From Bacteriovoracaceae bacterium (GTDB lineage Bacteria > Bdellovibrionota > Bacteriovoracia > Bacteriovoracales > Bacteriovoracaceae): a stretch of 64,000 bases of DNA. Location: NCBI GenBank assembly GCA_016786485.1, contig JAEUWD010000022.1, forward strand, positions 1-64,000, written 5' to 3'. The stretch's first letter is position 1, and each line of letters opens with the position of its first letter. Position numbers and translations under genes: made by a program. Positions 34,859 through 43,743 of the stretch are shown here, piece after piece. Under the pieces are notes generated by a model. The model was not told the origin of the DNA and did no database searches. It worked only from the letters and a program-made list of their open reading frames with translations.

Positions 34859-35937
34859 TTTATCAATTCAAAAGTTTTCATCAGCATAATTTCGCCATTT
34901 AGAATAATTTCAATTTGATGTGGACCCGGATAATGTTTACGGGTGGTCATTTGGCGCAAAGAATGTTTTTTACTTAAGCTATAAGTTCCACTGACAATTT
35001 CTTTTTCGGAAATTTTAAAAACCTTCTTCGACTTGCTACCATTTTTCTTATGGTAGTGAATGGCGTATTCGATGCGAACTTTCTGTGGCTTCTGTCCTTT
35101 AAGTTCATAGGTCAGATCAAAACTTAAATGTTTACCGATCTTAAAACTCTTTTGCGCCAGATTCAGTTTAGTCACTTTAATATTTTTAACTTTACCTACG
35201 CCAAATAATTTGAGTGCACGTTGATCGCCTCGCTTAAGGAGTGTGCGTAAAGCGTGCTTTAAAATCCAATCCGTTCTTTCACTTTTGCCAATCCAGTCCT
35301 TGGCCCAACTTAGAACTAAATCAGGATGATCTTTAGATATATCATTTAAGTTATTCGCCACACTTTTACGTACGTAAAGTGATTCATCATCTTTTAATTG
35401 ATTTAAGATAGGATAAATATCGGCCGGGTCCTTCACCAAGTCGACGAGCTTAAATGACCACGGTAAACGCGGACGGCAGCCTTCACTAGCAAGCCTTCGA
35501 ACATGTTCATTATCATGCTTGGACCACTCCTCCATTTGCTGCATACCACGTTTCAGATCAAGCTTAAGAAAAGTGCGGATAGCGAATTCAGATGTACAAT
35601 AACGAGTGAAGTGTTCTAAAGCACGAATTGATTCATCCCAATGGCCTTGGCCATAGCTCGAAACGAACTCAGGGAAAATCAAAGCCCCTAGACCAGAAAA
35701 ATGAGGCGCGACTTTTGTTAAAACTTTAAGTTTTGTTTCGTAAGTCCCAGGTAAACTTTCGTGCATCAATTTTACGATATGAGTAATGCGTTGTTTTAGC
35801 TCGAGATTATTCCAATTATGACTAAAAACACTTTTTCTAAAAACTTGTGCTGGAAAAATTTTAGTTTCGGATGATAGCAAACTAATTAAACGCTCAACAA
35901 AATTTTTATCAATTTGATTCTTTAATAAATCACCCAT
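34855..35937 (-). CDS. AlkD/YhaZ-like DNA alkylation repair protein
   Basis: A 360-residue HEAT-repeat protein. Residues 1-245 match AlkD-like enzymes; the signature EEWSKHDNEHVRRLASEG followed by RPRLPW is diagnostic of the YhaZ/AlkD-related group, which binds DNA in a concave HEAT surface. The last ~110 residues (from KVTKLNLAQKSF) are a beta-rich Ig-like extension seen in the longer YhaZ type. Excision of alkylated bases is known for AlkD; activity of this subgroup is less sure. One-base overlap with the upstream gene. Confidence 0.85.
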   Translation of the reverse strand: MGDLLKNQIDKNFVERLISLLSSETKIFPAQVFRKSVFSHNWNNLELKQRITHIVKLMHESLPGTYETKLKVLTKVAPHFSGLGALIFPEFVSSYGQGHWDESIRALEHFTRYCTSEFAIRTFLKLDLKRGMQQMEEWSKHDNEHVRRLASEGCRPRLPWSFKLVDLVKDPADIYPILNQLKDDESLYVRKSVANNLNDISKDHPDLVLSWAKDWIGKSERTDWILKHALRTLLKRGDQRALKLFGVGKVKNIKVTKLNLAQKSFKIGKHLSFDLTYELKGQKPQKVRIEYAIHYHKKNGSKSKKVFKISEKEIVSGTYSLSKKHSLRQMTTRKHYPGPHQIEIILNGEIMLMKTFELIK

Positions 35938-37250
35938 TACTCATTCCAACGGCGATCTTGTGTCGATAACCGTGTATTACCAATATTAATTGATATACCC
36001 GTGCGTCCCCACATCATAAAGGCATCGCGATTTCCGCTCGATAGTGTTTGAAAAGTGGCATTACTACTGGCCGGTGATGGTATCCAATTTGTTTGGTAAG
36101 ATATCCCCAAAGACGTATTCCAAGAAATACGTGGAGTAACTCTATAGGCAACCCTTAAATCAAGACCTGTACCGGCATAGCTGTAATCAACAGTATTTGA
36201 ATATGCTCTTAAATTACTTGCAATATCTATTTTTTTAAAATGCTTTGATAGCTGTAAACTTAAAGAGTGTTGAACAAACATCTGCTTCATTTGCTCAAAG
36301 CTCTCTGGATCAATATACTCATGAAGCTCGGGACCTATCGCATAGCGAATCGCGACATTTCCAGAATCATCTTCTTGAAATGGAACGAGAATCCACTCAA
36401 CACCAGCTTTACCTTCCCAAAAGATGGCCTGGTTTTTTAAGGCCAGAGGATTAAGGTTGGAGTTAAGCGATTTATTTTCATAACTAAACTGAGATTCAAC
36501 ATGACGAACTCGTGTAAACAGCGCGACTGACCAATGACCTTTTTCTTGAAAACTATGTGCGAAACCTCCGCCACCATATTTCCAAATTCGACCTGTGTTA
36601 TTACCTGGAACAAAAGGCGTGGATTGAGTGTTGCTATTGGCCTGAAAATATCCAACCCAACCCCAAGCTTTATTTTGTTTTGTTTTGTTATCAACCTTAA
36701 CTGCACTAATTTCGGGATTGATTGAAAACTGATTAACTCCCTGGCCGGTACTAAATGAACCATCAAAACTAGGTCTGATAAAATAATTTCCAGTGCTCGT
36801 TTTACTGTCATCAGCGGTGCCGCCATTGGCCTTAAACGTTACTTTCATATCACCGTTTTCTGCATCAACACTCTTCACGCTTAGAAAAGGAAGTGTGACA
36901 GCAATCAAAGTATTCTCAATACGCTGAAATGCTTCATTAGCGGCTAGTTCGTTTATTAAAGACTCGTGCTTGATAAATTTTGGCAACTTACCAGAACCAT
37001 CCATTCTAAAACTAACATTTGTAAAATTACCTGCGCTCTGCTGTCGAAGTGTGATGACGACTTCTGCTTGTTCTTTTTTTTCAACCTTTTCGATATCTAC
37101 CAATTGCTCATAATTTGTATATAAACTCTGACAATTAGCAGGCCAATCACCAGGGAAATAACAATCCCAAAAAATTTTAAGTGGTTTTTCTTCCGCCTTT
37201 AAATTCAAACTTAAAAAAGTAAGTGCTATTAAAAAATATTTCATTAACAA
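35937..37250 (-). CDS. Predicted outer-membrane protein, periplasmic domain plus barrel
   Basis: A 437-residue protein; signal peptide MLMKYFLIALTFLSLNLKAE. Residues 20-130 look like a soluble periplasmic domain (with CQSLY and DCYF cysteines); from ~150 on, alternating strands with aromatic ends suggest a beta-barrel of 12-16 strands. Starts within the end of the preceding small exported protein (7-base overlap) and its stop overlaps the AlkD-type gene by one base. No family recognised. Confidence 0.62.
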   Translation of the reverse strand: MLMKYFLIALTFLSLNLKAEEKPLKIFWDCYFPGDWPANCQSLYTNYEQLVDIEKVEKKEQAEVVITLRQQSAGNFTNVSFRMDGSGKLPKFIKHESLINELAANEAFQRIENTLIAVTLPFLSVKSVDAENGDMKVTFKANGGTADDSKTSTGNYFIRPSFDGSFSTGQGVNQFSINPEISAVKVDNKTKQNKAWGWVGYFQANSNTQSTPFVPGNNTGRIWKYGGGGFAHSFQEKGHWSVALFTRVRHVESQFSYENKSLNSNLNPLALKNQAIFWEGKAGVEWILVPFQEDDSGNVAIRYAIGPELHEYIDPESFEQMKQMFVQHSLSLQLSKHFKKIDIASNLRAYSNTVDYSYAGTGLDLRVAYRVTPRISWNTSLGISYQTNWIPSPASSNATFQTLSSGNRDAFMMWGRTGISINIGNTRLSTQDRRWNE

Positions 37251-37672
37251 CCTGATTGATACAATTTAGCAATTCGCTCGAAAAAATTAGCTTCACTCAA
37301 AATAAAATAAGGGCCAGATTCTTCAATTTCTGCTTTGGTCAAAATATCTCGCTTCATTAATGTCTTAGATTGCGCTTCATCAACTTCTTTTAATTCATCG
37401 CTCTTAAACATGGCCGATGCCATGTCATCTATAAGAAAAATGAATTCATTTGATTTCGCTTTGAGACTATCGATGGCCAACTTGATTAAAACGCAAGCTT
37501 CTGATTTTTGAGCAATTGGCGTAAGCTCATAAACACTCGCTGCCGCACTAACAATATTCGCGGCCATTTTATAATTCTTATCACTTTCACTAAACGTGAT
37601 GTAAGCCTCTTTGGCTTGTGCTTGGGCCAAACTCACCAAAAGACATAGGACCAAAAAGATCTGCTTTTTCAT
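37244..37672 (-). CDS. Small exported protein of unknown family
   Basis: A GTG at 37684 is in frame, but ATG 37672 with GGAAAA upstream begins the signal peptide (MKKQIFLVLCLLVSLAQAQA), giving 142 residues. Mature cysteines in KSEACVLIK and at the C-terminus (YQSGC). Coupled to the outer-membrane gene downstream; they may work together. No family recognised. Confidence 0.6.
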   Translation of the reverse strand: MKKQIFLVLCLLVSLAQAQAKEAYITFSESDKNYKMAANIVSAAASVYELTPIAQKSEACVLIKLAIDSLKAKSNEFIFLIDDMASAMFKSDELKEVDEAQSKTLMKRDILTKAEIEESGPYFILSEANFFERIAKLYQSGC

Positions 37673-37862
37673 TATTTTCCACACTTTTATTTAAAGACGA
37701 AGGATTTTAACGCATCGCCTTATAAAATTCAAGAATATTGCTTTTTTCCTATAAAAAGTACCGATAAAGAGTGACAGCTTTTTGAGACCTCGTCCTTACG
37801 AGATTTCAATGGGTTATGCTCATTTTAGGCACATTAAGAGGTTCGCCCTTAAAATGGTATAT

Positions 37863-39713
37863 ATGAAACTATCTATCGCACTCCTGATTCTAAGTCTTAC
37901 GGCCTGTGTACCGAAAACAGAGGAGTCTCAGGGGCTTATAGACAATTTCAACCCTACTGAAGCAGAGAACGTTGAATTAAATCATTACCCACAGGTAAAC
38001 AATGTGAGTGACATTTCACTTACAGAAAATGAATCAAAAACCGTTCAAGTCCAAGCAACTGACCTCGATGGCGACAGTCTGGTGGTGGCGTTTGCCCAAA
38101 GCTTACCAAGCTTTATCACTTTAGTTGATAAGGGAAATGGGCTCGCCGAACTACAAATTAATCCAAGCACCGGTGACGATGGTCAATACAACTTAAAACT
38201 AGTTGTGACCGATGCTAAAGGTGCTAAGGGATATTCTAACTCAATCATTAACATTGCAAAATTTATCCAACCAATTCCAGATGAATACACAAATGTAGAA
38301 TGCAAACTTAGAGCTGATGGTGGATTGTGTGACTACTTTTTCTTTAACGTGTCTGAAAACCTTTATCAAAATGATACGACGGCGCGGGTTCTAAAGAATA
38401 AGGATTACCCAGGAAAAACAGTTTGTGTTGAAGCCAATCGTACTTATACACATTTAGGTTTTACTAATGTGAAGGGTGAACCTGGAAATCCCGTCACCAT
38501 TATCAATTGTGGCGGACAAGTAAAATCAGAAAAAGCAAATGCTTCTGGTGATTCGGCACTTAATGTTTTTTCGTCTCGTTATATTCGAATTACCGGTACT
38601 GGCAGTAAGCAACATCAATACGGTTTCTATATTAAAGGTGGAACGCATTCGGTAAATATCTCTAAGGGAGCGAGTGACTACGAGATCGACCATTTGGAGA
38701 TTGCTGGCTTTGGTTACAACGGTGGTGTTTACGGCGGCTTGATGGCCAAAACCTACCCTGATATTTATAACGATTGTAATTTAGCTTACGCCAAAGGTAA
38801 TTTCACTCAATGGAACACCATCCTTCACGATAACTACATTCATGATGTCAGCGGTGAAGCTGTGTACGTCGGAACATCTCATTACCAAAAATCTCCATCC
38901 CCAACGGCTTCAGGTTGTGCAACAGCTGAGCAAAAAGCGATGGCGGAAGCGCCACTTCGTATGGTTCGAATTTATAATAATCGAATTGAAAATGTTGGAC
39001 GAGATGGGATTCAACTTGGTGGAGCGATTGAAGATAGTGAAATTCATCACAATACTGTAAAAAACTTTGCTCTGACTCAAAGTTACGGTCATACCTATGG
39101 CATTATTCTCAATCCAGGAACTATCGGAAAAGTTTATAACAATAGAGTTGAAGCAAATCCTTCGTCAGCACTTTCCTCATCACTTGGATATCATGGTGGA
39201 GATACAGGAGATATTGAGGTTTATAATAATATTTTTCTAAACTCGTCGACAGGAATGGAAACTGGCGGACACATGAATAATCCTAATTATAAATTCCTAT
39301 TAAGCAATAATACATTTGTAATTAAAAATACCGGTGTCACAATGAGATTTCATTGTCCTGCCGCAAGTATTGCTTATTTTGAAATTAAAAATAATATTTA
39401 CTCAGGCTTTAAAACTTATGTTGATCAACCAACCGTGGGTGGTGTTTTTCAATTAATTCGCGCCAATACCAGTAAGTGTCGCATGAATGGTATTCAATAC
39501 GGGAACGAAACTGACGAAACTAAACTGGCAATCCCGGGAAACTTTTATCATAAGGATAATTCTGTCGTTCAATATGAAAATATCACACAAGGTGATTATC
39601 ATCTTAAGTATAGTTCCCCTGCTAATATTCACGGCGTTGATTATTCATCAATCTACCAAAATGATCTTGAAGAAAATCCTCGAATCTATTTTACTTACGG
39701 TGCGTTTGAATAA
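37863..39713 (+). CDS. Beta-helix surface lipoprotein
   Basis: The frame is open from 37782; ATG 37863 (or 37854) begins the lipoprotein signal (MKLSIALLILSLTAC, Cys15) and is preferred (616 residues). Residues ~40-135 are a cadherin/He_PIG unit (LPSFITL, GDDGQYNLKL); from ~140 the protein is a right-handed parallel beta-helix with repeated YNN/HDN rungs. The segments VTIINCGGQV, RYIRITGTGSKQH and TILHDNYIHD are nearly identical to the lipoprotein at 1-2665, so the two are paralogues. Beta-helix proteins commonly bind or cleave acidic polysaccharides; no catalytic residue can be assigned. Confidence 0.82.
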   Translation: MKLSIALLILSLTACVPKTEESQGLIDNFNPTEAENVELNHYPQVNNVSDISLTENESKTVQVQATDLDGDSLVVAFAQSLPSFITLVDKGNGLAELQINPSTGDDGQYNLKLVVTDAKGAKGYSNSIINIAKFIQPIPDEYTNVECKLRADGGLCDYFFFNVSENLYQNDTTARVLKNKDYPGKTVCVEANRTYTHLGFTNVKGEPGNPVTIINCGGQVKSEKANASGDSALNVFSSRYIRITGTGSKQHQYGFYIKGGTHSVNISKGASDYEIDHLEIAGFGYNGGVYGGLMAKTYPDIYNDCNLAYAKGNFTQWNTILHDNYIHDVSGEAVYVGTSHYQKSPSPTASGCATAEQKAMAEAPLRMVRIYNNRIENVGRDGIQLGGAIEDSEIHHNTVKNFALTQSYGHTYGIILNPGTIGKVYNNRVEANPSSALSSSLGYHGGDTGDIEVYNNIFLNSSTGMETGGHMNNPNYKFLLSNNTFVIKNTGVTMRFHCPAASIAYFEIKNNIYSGFKTYVDQPTVGGVFQLIRANTSKCRMNGIQYGNETDETKLAIPGNFYHKDNSVVQYENITQGDYHLKYSSPANIHGVDYSSIYQNDLEENPRIYFTYGAFE

Positions 39714-40646
39714 TTAGTTATCCAGCGATATCCCAATATTTTTAAGCCAACCATTAAAGTCTGTAAGATTGGCCGGTAAAATGACTTCTGTTCCAGGTTT
39801 AGCGAGCTTATCGATTTTCTCTAAGAATAACTCTGAAATCTGTAGCTTATAGGCTTCTTCCCCACCCTTTTGATGAAGGGCATGACCAACCTTTTTAATC
39901 GATTCAGCTGTCGCCTTAGCAATGGTTAGTATCTCTGAGGCCTTACCTTCAGCTTCGTTAATACGCTTTTGCATCTCGCCTTCTGAGAGGTTAATCATCT
40001 CCATTTTAAGACCTTCACTCTTGTTGATCTTCGCCAGCTTATCCCCTTCACTTTTAGCTAAGATAGCGCGCTTATTTCGTTCAGCGGTTACTTGTTTTTC
40101 CATGGCGTTTTTAACCGTTTTTGGTGGCACAAGGTTTTTTACTTCATAACGATGCACACGAATGCCCCAAGTATGTCCCGCGGCCTCAAGCACCTCTACC
40201 ACTTTCGCACTAATCACATCTCGCTCTTCAAAAGTTCGATCGAGTTCCAGCGTTCCAATAATAGAACGAGTCGTCGTCTGGGCCAATTGAGTGGCAGCAT
40301 ATTTATAATGAGTCACGCCGTAAGCCGCTTTCACCGGATCCACAACAGAAATATAAATCACACCGTCGACTTCAACATTAACTTCATCTTTTGAAAAACA
40401 TTCTTGTGGAGGAACATCCACCGTCTCTTCTTTAAGATCAAGTTTGTAGGCGACTTGATCCACAAAAGGAATCAAAGCATGAAAACCAGCTTCAAGTGTA
40501 CGATGATATTTTCCAAAACGTTCCACGATATAAGAAGTTTTCGTCGGCACTAAACAAATGGATTGAAGAAATTTAAAAACAACGATGATAAAAGTGACTG
40601 ACCAAATAATAAAATTAAATGTATCAAAAGAGTTATTTGTTTCCAT
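39714..40646 (-). CDS. SPFH-domain protein (stomatin/paraslipin-like), second of tandem pair
   Basis: A 310-residue protein: N-terminal membrane helix (IIWSVTFIIVVFKFLQSICLV), SPFH domain with RFGKYHRTLEAGFHALIPFVD, VYISVVDPVKAAYGV and RSIIGTLELDRTFEERD, then the alanine/glutamate-rich coiled coil (EKQVTAERNKRAILAKSEGD). Slipins scaffold membrane microdomains and regulate proteases such as NfeD/FtsH. Last gene of an nfeD-slipin-slipin operon, sharing its first base pair with the end of the upstream paralogue. Confidence 0.88.
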   Translation of the reverse strand: METNNSFDTFNFIIWSVTFIIVVFKFLQSICLVPTKTSYIVERFGKYHRTLEAGFHALIPFVDQVAYKLDLKEETVDVPPQECFSKDEVNVEVDGVIYISVVDPVKAAYGVTHYKYAATQLAQTTTRSIIGTLELDRTFEERDVISAKVVEVLEAAGHTWGIRVHRYEVKNLVPPKTVKNAMEKQVTAERNKRAILAKSEGDKLAKINKSEGLKMEMINLSEGEMQKRINEAEGKASEILTIAKATAESIKKVGHALHQKGGEEAYKLQISELFLEKIDKLAKPGTEVILPANLTDFNGWLKNIGISLDN

Positions 40647-41566
40647 TATTGCTTACTCCCTTTAACTGTCGTTGTGACTTTTTCCACGCCTTGAAAAACG
40701 CCACGAATATTGGCCATTTCATTCGGCAGAATCGCCACTTTAGCTTCACCTAAAATATCGCCAATCTCATGAATAAACTTTTCCATCAGGCGCATTTTTA
40801 TTGCTTTATCACCACCCGGAGCTTGAATGGCTTCACTGATGAGATTGATACCTTTCGATGTTGCATCCGCTAATAATTCTATCTCGCGTGCGCGTCCGAT
40901 AGCAATATTAACCCGTTTTTGTTTTTCACCTTCTGAAATATTAATTGCTTCTTGTCGATCGCCTTCTGAAGTCAGGACATTACTTTCTTTCTGCGCTTGT
41001 GCGAGAGTAATCTCGGCACGCTTTTCACGTTCCGCTTCCATTTGTTTTTCAAGCGTGGTGACCACGTTAGCACTCGGTTTGATATTCATGACTTCATAAC
41101 GAAGCACTTTCATCCCCCATGGCTCACTGGCGCTATCAATTTCTTTAACAATTTTTTCATTTAATGATTCACGTTCACTAAAGGTTTGTGAAAGACGGAG
41201 TTTACCAACTTCCGAACGCATGGTGGTTTGCGCTAAGTTAATTGCGGCCAAACGGTAATTTCCAATACCATAACTAGCTTTCTGCGGATCATTAACTTTT
41301 AAATAAACCAAACCGTCTACTTCAATTTGAATATTATCTTGCGAGATACAACTCTGGCTTGGAATATCGAAAACCTGTTCACGCATTTCATGGCGATAAG
41401 CAATTCGATCAAAAAATGGAATCAGAATATGCAAACCCGGTGTTAAAACTGCACGGAATTTCCCTAGTCTTTCCACCACAAAATTTTCTCGCATCGGAAC
41501 AATTTTAATCGTGTTGTAGGCCACAAAAAGGAGAATGAGAAATGTGAAAGTCAGAAATGTTAACAT
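40646..41566 (-). CDS. SPFH-domain protein (stomatin/paraslipin-like), first of tandem pair
   Basis: A 306-residue paralogue of the downstream gene: membrane helix MLTFLTFTFLILLFVAYNTI, RLGKFRAVLTPGLHILIPFFD, VYLKVNDPQKASYGI, LRLSQTFSERESLNEK and the coiled-coil EKQMEAEREKRAEITLAQAQ. Closer to the QmcA/paraslipin pattern than flotillin. Fifteen bases after nfeD. Two different slipins in tandem suggest a hetero-oligomeric ring. Confidence 0.9.
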   Translation of the reverse strand: MLTFLTFTFLILLFVAYNTIKIVPMRENFVVERLGKFRAVLTPGLHILIPFFDRIAYRHEMREQVFDIPSQSCISQDNIQIEVDGLVYLKVNDPQKASYGIGNYRLAAINLAQTTMRSEVGKLRLSQTFSERESLNEKIVKEIDSASEPWGMKVLRYEVMNIKPSANVVTTLEKQMEAEREKRAEITLAQAQKESNVLTSEGDRQEAINISEGEKQKRVNIAIGRAREIELLADATSKGINLISEAIQAPGGDKAIKMRLMEKFIHEIGDILGEAKVAILPNEMANIRGVFQGVEKVTTTVKGSKQ

Positions 41567-41581
41567 TATTATTTCCTTTGA

Positions 41582-42031
41582 TTAGTCTTTCTTAATAAAC
41601 AATTTTTTGCCTTCACGGCCGACGATGCGAGCGACCTCACCTACTTGAATTTCTTGCTCAGATAGTGCTTCCCAAGAACTCTCGCGATAACGAACTCTCC
41701 CCTGGTTTTTACCATCAACTGTTTCAAGCACTGTCACTTTCGCGCCATTTTCAAATTCATCTTCATCGGTCGAATCCACCCGAGAATCGCCTGGCAATAA
41801 ACGCAGAATAAAACCACGGAAGAAAACGATAAAAATGATGGATAAAATCATCCAGTATGTAACGGTCACGAGAAGATTATCGGTGTAACCAAAATGCACG
41901 AGACCAGCGATAATGAGCGAGGAAAGTCCCAGGAATGAAACAATCGCTCCTGGAATAACAAACTCAAGTAGGAAGAAAATCCCTGCTAAAATCAGCCAAG
42001 CCATGGTCTCAGTATGAATCATAAGACTCAT
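41582..42031 (-). CDS. Short NfeD-family membrane protein
   Basis: A 149-residue protein with three membrane helices (MAWLILAGIFFLLEFVIPG, FLGLSSLIIAGLVHFG, TYWMILSIIFIVFFRG) followed by an OB-fold of about 65 residues (GAKVTVLETVDGKNQGRVRY...WEALS), the short NfeD form without the ClpP-like protease. NfeD partners slipins, here directly downstream. Its start lies 22 bases after the helicase stop. Confidence 0.88.
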   Translation of the reverse strand: MSLMIHTETMAWLILAGIFFLLEFVIPGAIVSFLGLSSLIIAGLVHFGYTDNLLVTVTYWMILSIIFIVFFRGFILRLLPGDSRVDSTDEDEFENGAKVTVLETVDGKNQGRVRYRESSWEALSEQEIQVGEVARIVGREGKKLFIKKD

Positions 42032-42053
42032 ACTATATGAATTTTAGGAAAGT

Positions 42054-43625
42054 TTATCTAGCGCTATTTCTCGGGTTACGGAAACTGCCGCGATTCTCCG
42101 AACGTTCTGATCGCTCAGAACTCTCAAAACGACGTCCGCCGCCATTACCACCGCTGCGACTACTATAACCACCACGGCTTCCACCGCGTGAATCACGTCT
42201 ATCACCACCACGGTCACCACCGCGACTTGAACGGAAACCACCGCCGCGAGAATCACGTCTATCGCCACCACTGCGTGAAGACTCAGAAACCGAGATATCA
42301 CCCATTTCATTTAATTGGCGAAATTCGCGATTAAATGTCAGAGTGAAAATAGCTTTCTGTAAGTCATCTTTTGAAATATCTGCGAAAGATTTCGCATAAA
42401 CTTCATATGAAGGATCAATTTGAAACTCTTTACCTTTTTCAGTAATCGTTGAGAGCATAGTCGCAATTTTTTGCGTTTCACTTTCTACCATCCGAATTTT
42501 TAATCCGGCGGTTGAAGGAATTTCTCCACGTATGATTTTCTTATTAATCAAACGCTCAATGTATTTCATTGTACCCACTTCATGTGGAGTAATGATTGAA
42601 TAAGCGAAACCTTTCGCTCCAGCACGACCTGTACGGCCAATACGGTGAACATACGAATCTGAGTCTTGTGGCAATCCAAAATTAAAAACATGAGTTAAAC
42701 CTGAAACGTCAATTCCGCGTGAAGCCACATCTGTACAAACTAAGTACTTAGTCTTCCCTGCTTTAAAACGACTCATAGTATATTCACGATTTGATTGGGA
42801 CATATCACCATTTAAACATTCAGCTTTAATTCCACGAGCAATTAATTTCTGAGTAAGTTCTGATGTATCTGTCTTGGTTTTACAAAAAATAATTGCGCTT
42901 TCTGGCTGGTGAGTTGTAATTAAGCGATAAAGTGCTTCAGATTTTTTACGACTATCAACAACAAAATATGTTTGTTCAATATCTTCGTTACTTAATGATT
43001 TATTTTGCGCTTTCATAACAACTGGTTCACGGAAATTTCTTTGAACTAAATCCATAATTTGTTTTGGCATAGTGGCAGAGAACATCCATAAACGACGATT
43101 TTCACCAAAAGTTTTAATAATATGTTTTACGTCTTCAAAGAAACCCATACGTAACATTTCATCCGCTTCATCTAGGATTAGGAAATCACTGCTTGAGAAA
43201 TTCAGCACTCCACGATCCATAAGATCCATGATACGTCCTGGAGTCCCTACGATAATTTGTGGACGACCTTTTTTAATCGCACCTAATTGCTGAGTATAAG
43301 AAGCTCCACCATAAATAACAGTCGACTTAATATTGATGTATTTATTGAAGCGTTGAATTTCATCTTCGATTTGTTTTGCGAGTTCGCGACTTGGCGTAAG
43401 GATAAGCGCGTTTTGCTCTTTCGTAGACCCCATTAATCTTTGGAGAAGTGGGATAACAAAAGCAGCCGTTTTTCCTGTTCCTGTTTGTGCTTGTCCAATA
43501 AAGTCTGTATCGCTCGTAATTAAATGAGGAATCGCTTTAGCTTGAATGTCGGTTGGCTCGGTAAACTTGCAATCGTTGATTGCCTTTAAAATGTCCGCGT
43601 GTAAATTGAGTTCTAAAAAGGTCAT
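42054..43625 (-). CDS. DEAD-box RNA helicase with RGG-type tail
   Basis: A 523-residue helicase. Q motif near residue 20 (EPTDIQAKAIP), motif I AQTGTGKT, Ia TPSRELA, Ib TPGR, II DEAD, III SAT, and the C-terminal RecA domain with YVHRIGRTGRAG. After about residue 440 comes an arginine/glycine-rich tail (GGDRRDSRGGGFRSSRGGDR and similar), which usually binds RNA unspecifically. Of the DeaD/RhlE type, unwinding structured mRNA or ribosomal precursors, often in the cold. The long 5' leader contains possible regulatory structure. Confidence 0.93.
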   Translation of the reverse strand: MTFLELNLHADILKAINDCKFTEPTDIQAKAIPHLITSDTDFIGQAQTGTGKTAAFVIPLLQRLMGSTKEQNALILTPSRELAKQIEDEIQRFNKYINIKSTVIYGGASYTQQLGAIKKGRPQIIVGTPGRIMDLMDRGVLNFSSSDFLILDEADEMLRMGFFEDVKHIIKTFGENRRLWMFSATMPKQIMDLVQRNFREPVVMKAQNKSLSNEDIEQTYFVVDSRKKSEALYRLITTHQPESAIIFCKTKTDTSELTQKLIARGIKAECLNGDMSQSNREYTMSRFKAGKTKYLVCTDVASRGIDVSGLTHVFNFGLPQDSDSYVHRIGRTGRAGAKGFAYSIITPHEVGTMKYIERLINKKIIRGEIPSTAGLKIRMVESETQKIATMLSTITEKGKEFQIDPSYEVYAKSFADISKDDLQKAIFTLTFNREFRQLNEMGDISVSESSRSGGDRRDSRGGGFRSSRGGDRGGDRRDSRGGSRGGYSSRSGGNGGGRRFESSERSERSENRGSFRNPRNSAR

Positions 43626-43685
43626 GACGTCTCCTTTGAGATGTAACTGGTTTGGGTATCTACAGACGTCTTTTGGACCCCAAAC
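43626..43685 (-). promoter_or_regulatory. Structured leader of the helicase mRNA
   Basis: Two GACGTC copies (43626-43631 next to the ribosome site AAGGA, and 43665-43670) can pair with each other because the hexamer is palindromic, hiding the site. In an alternative fold GTTTGGG (complement of 43679-43685) pairs with CCCAAAC (complement of 43650-43656), leaving it open. Mutually exclusive folds of this kind could serve temperature or self-control; unproven. Confidence 0.4.
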
Positions 43686-43709
43686 GACTTCTGATTTTGA
43701 ATTTAGTGG

Positions 43710-43738
43710 TTTATAGCCTACTTTTTGACAAAATGCAA
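43710..43738 (-). promoter_or_regulatory. Helicase promoter (sigma-70 like)
   Basis: On the minus strand TTGCAT (43738-43733), a 17-base spacer and TATAAA (43715-43710). It leaves a leader of about 77 bases before the ATG at 43625. Confidence 0.6.
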
Positions 43739-43743
43739 CATGA

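Noticed and set aside
37789-37802. CTCGT/ACGAG hairpin upstream of the beta-helix lipoprotein as a terminator
   Set aside because: Only five base pairs and no T-tract.
42044-42310. Val/Ala-rich 88-residue open frame on the minus strand
   Set aside because: It is a frame-shifted reading of the helicase's Gly/Arg-rich tail; low complexity explains the openness.
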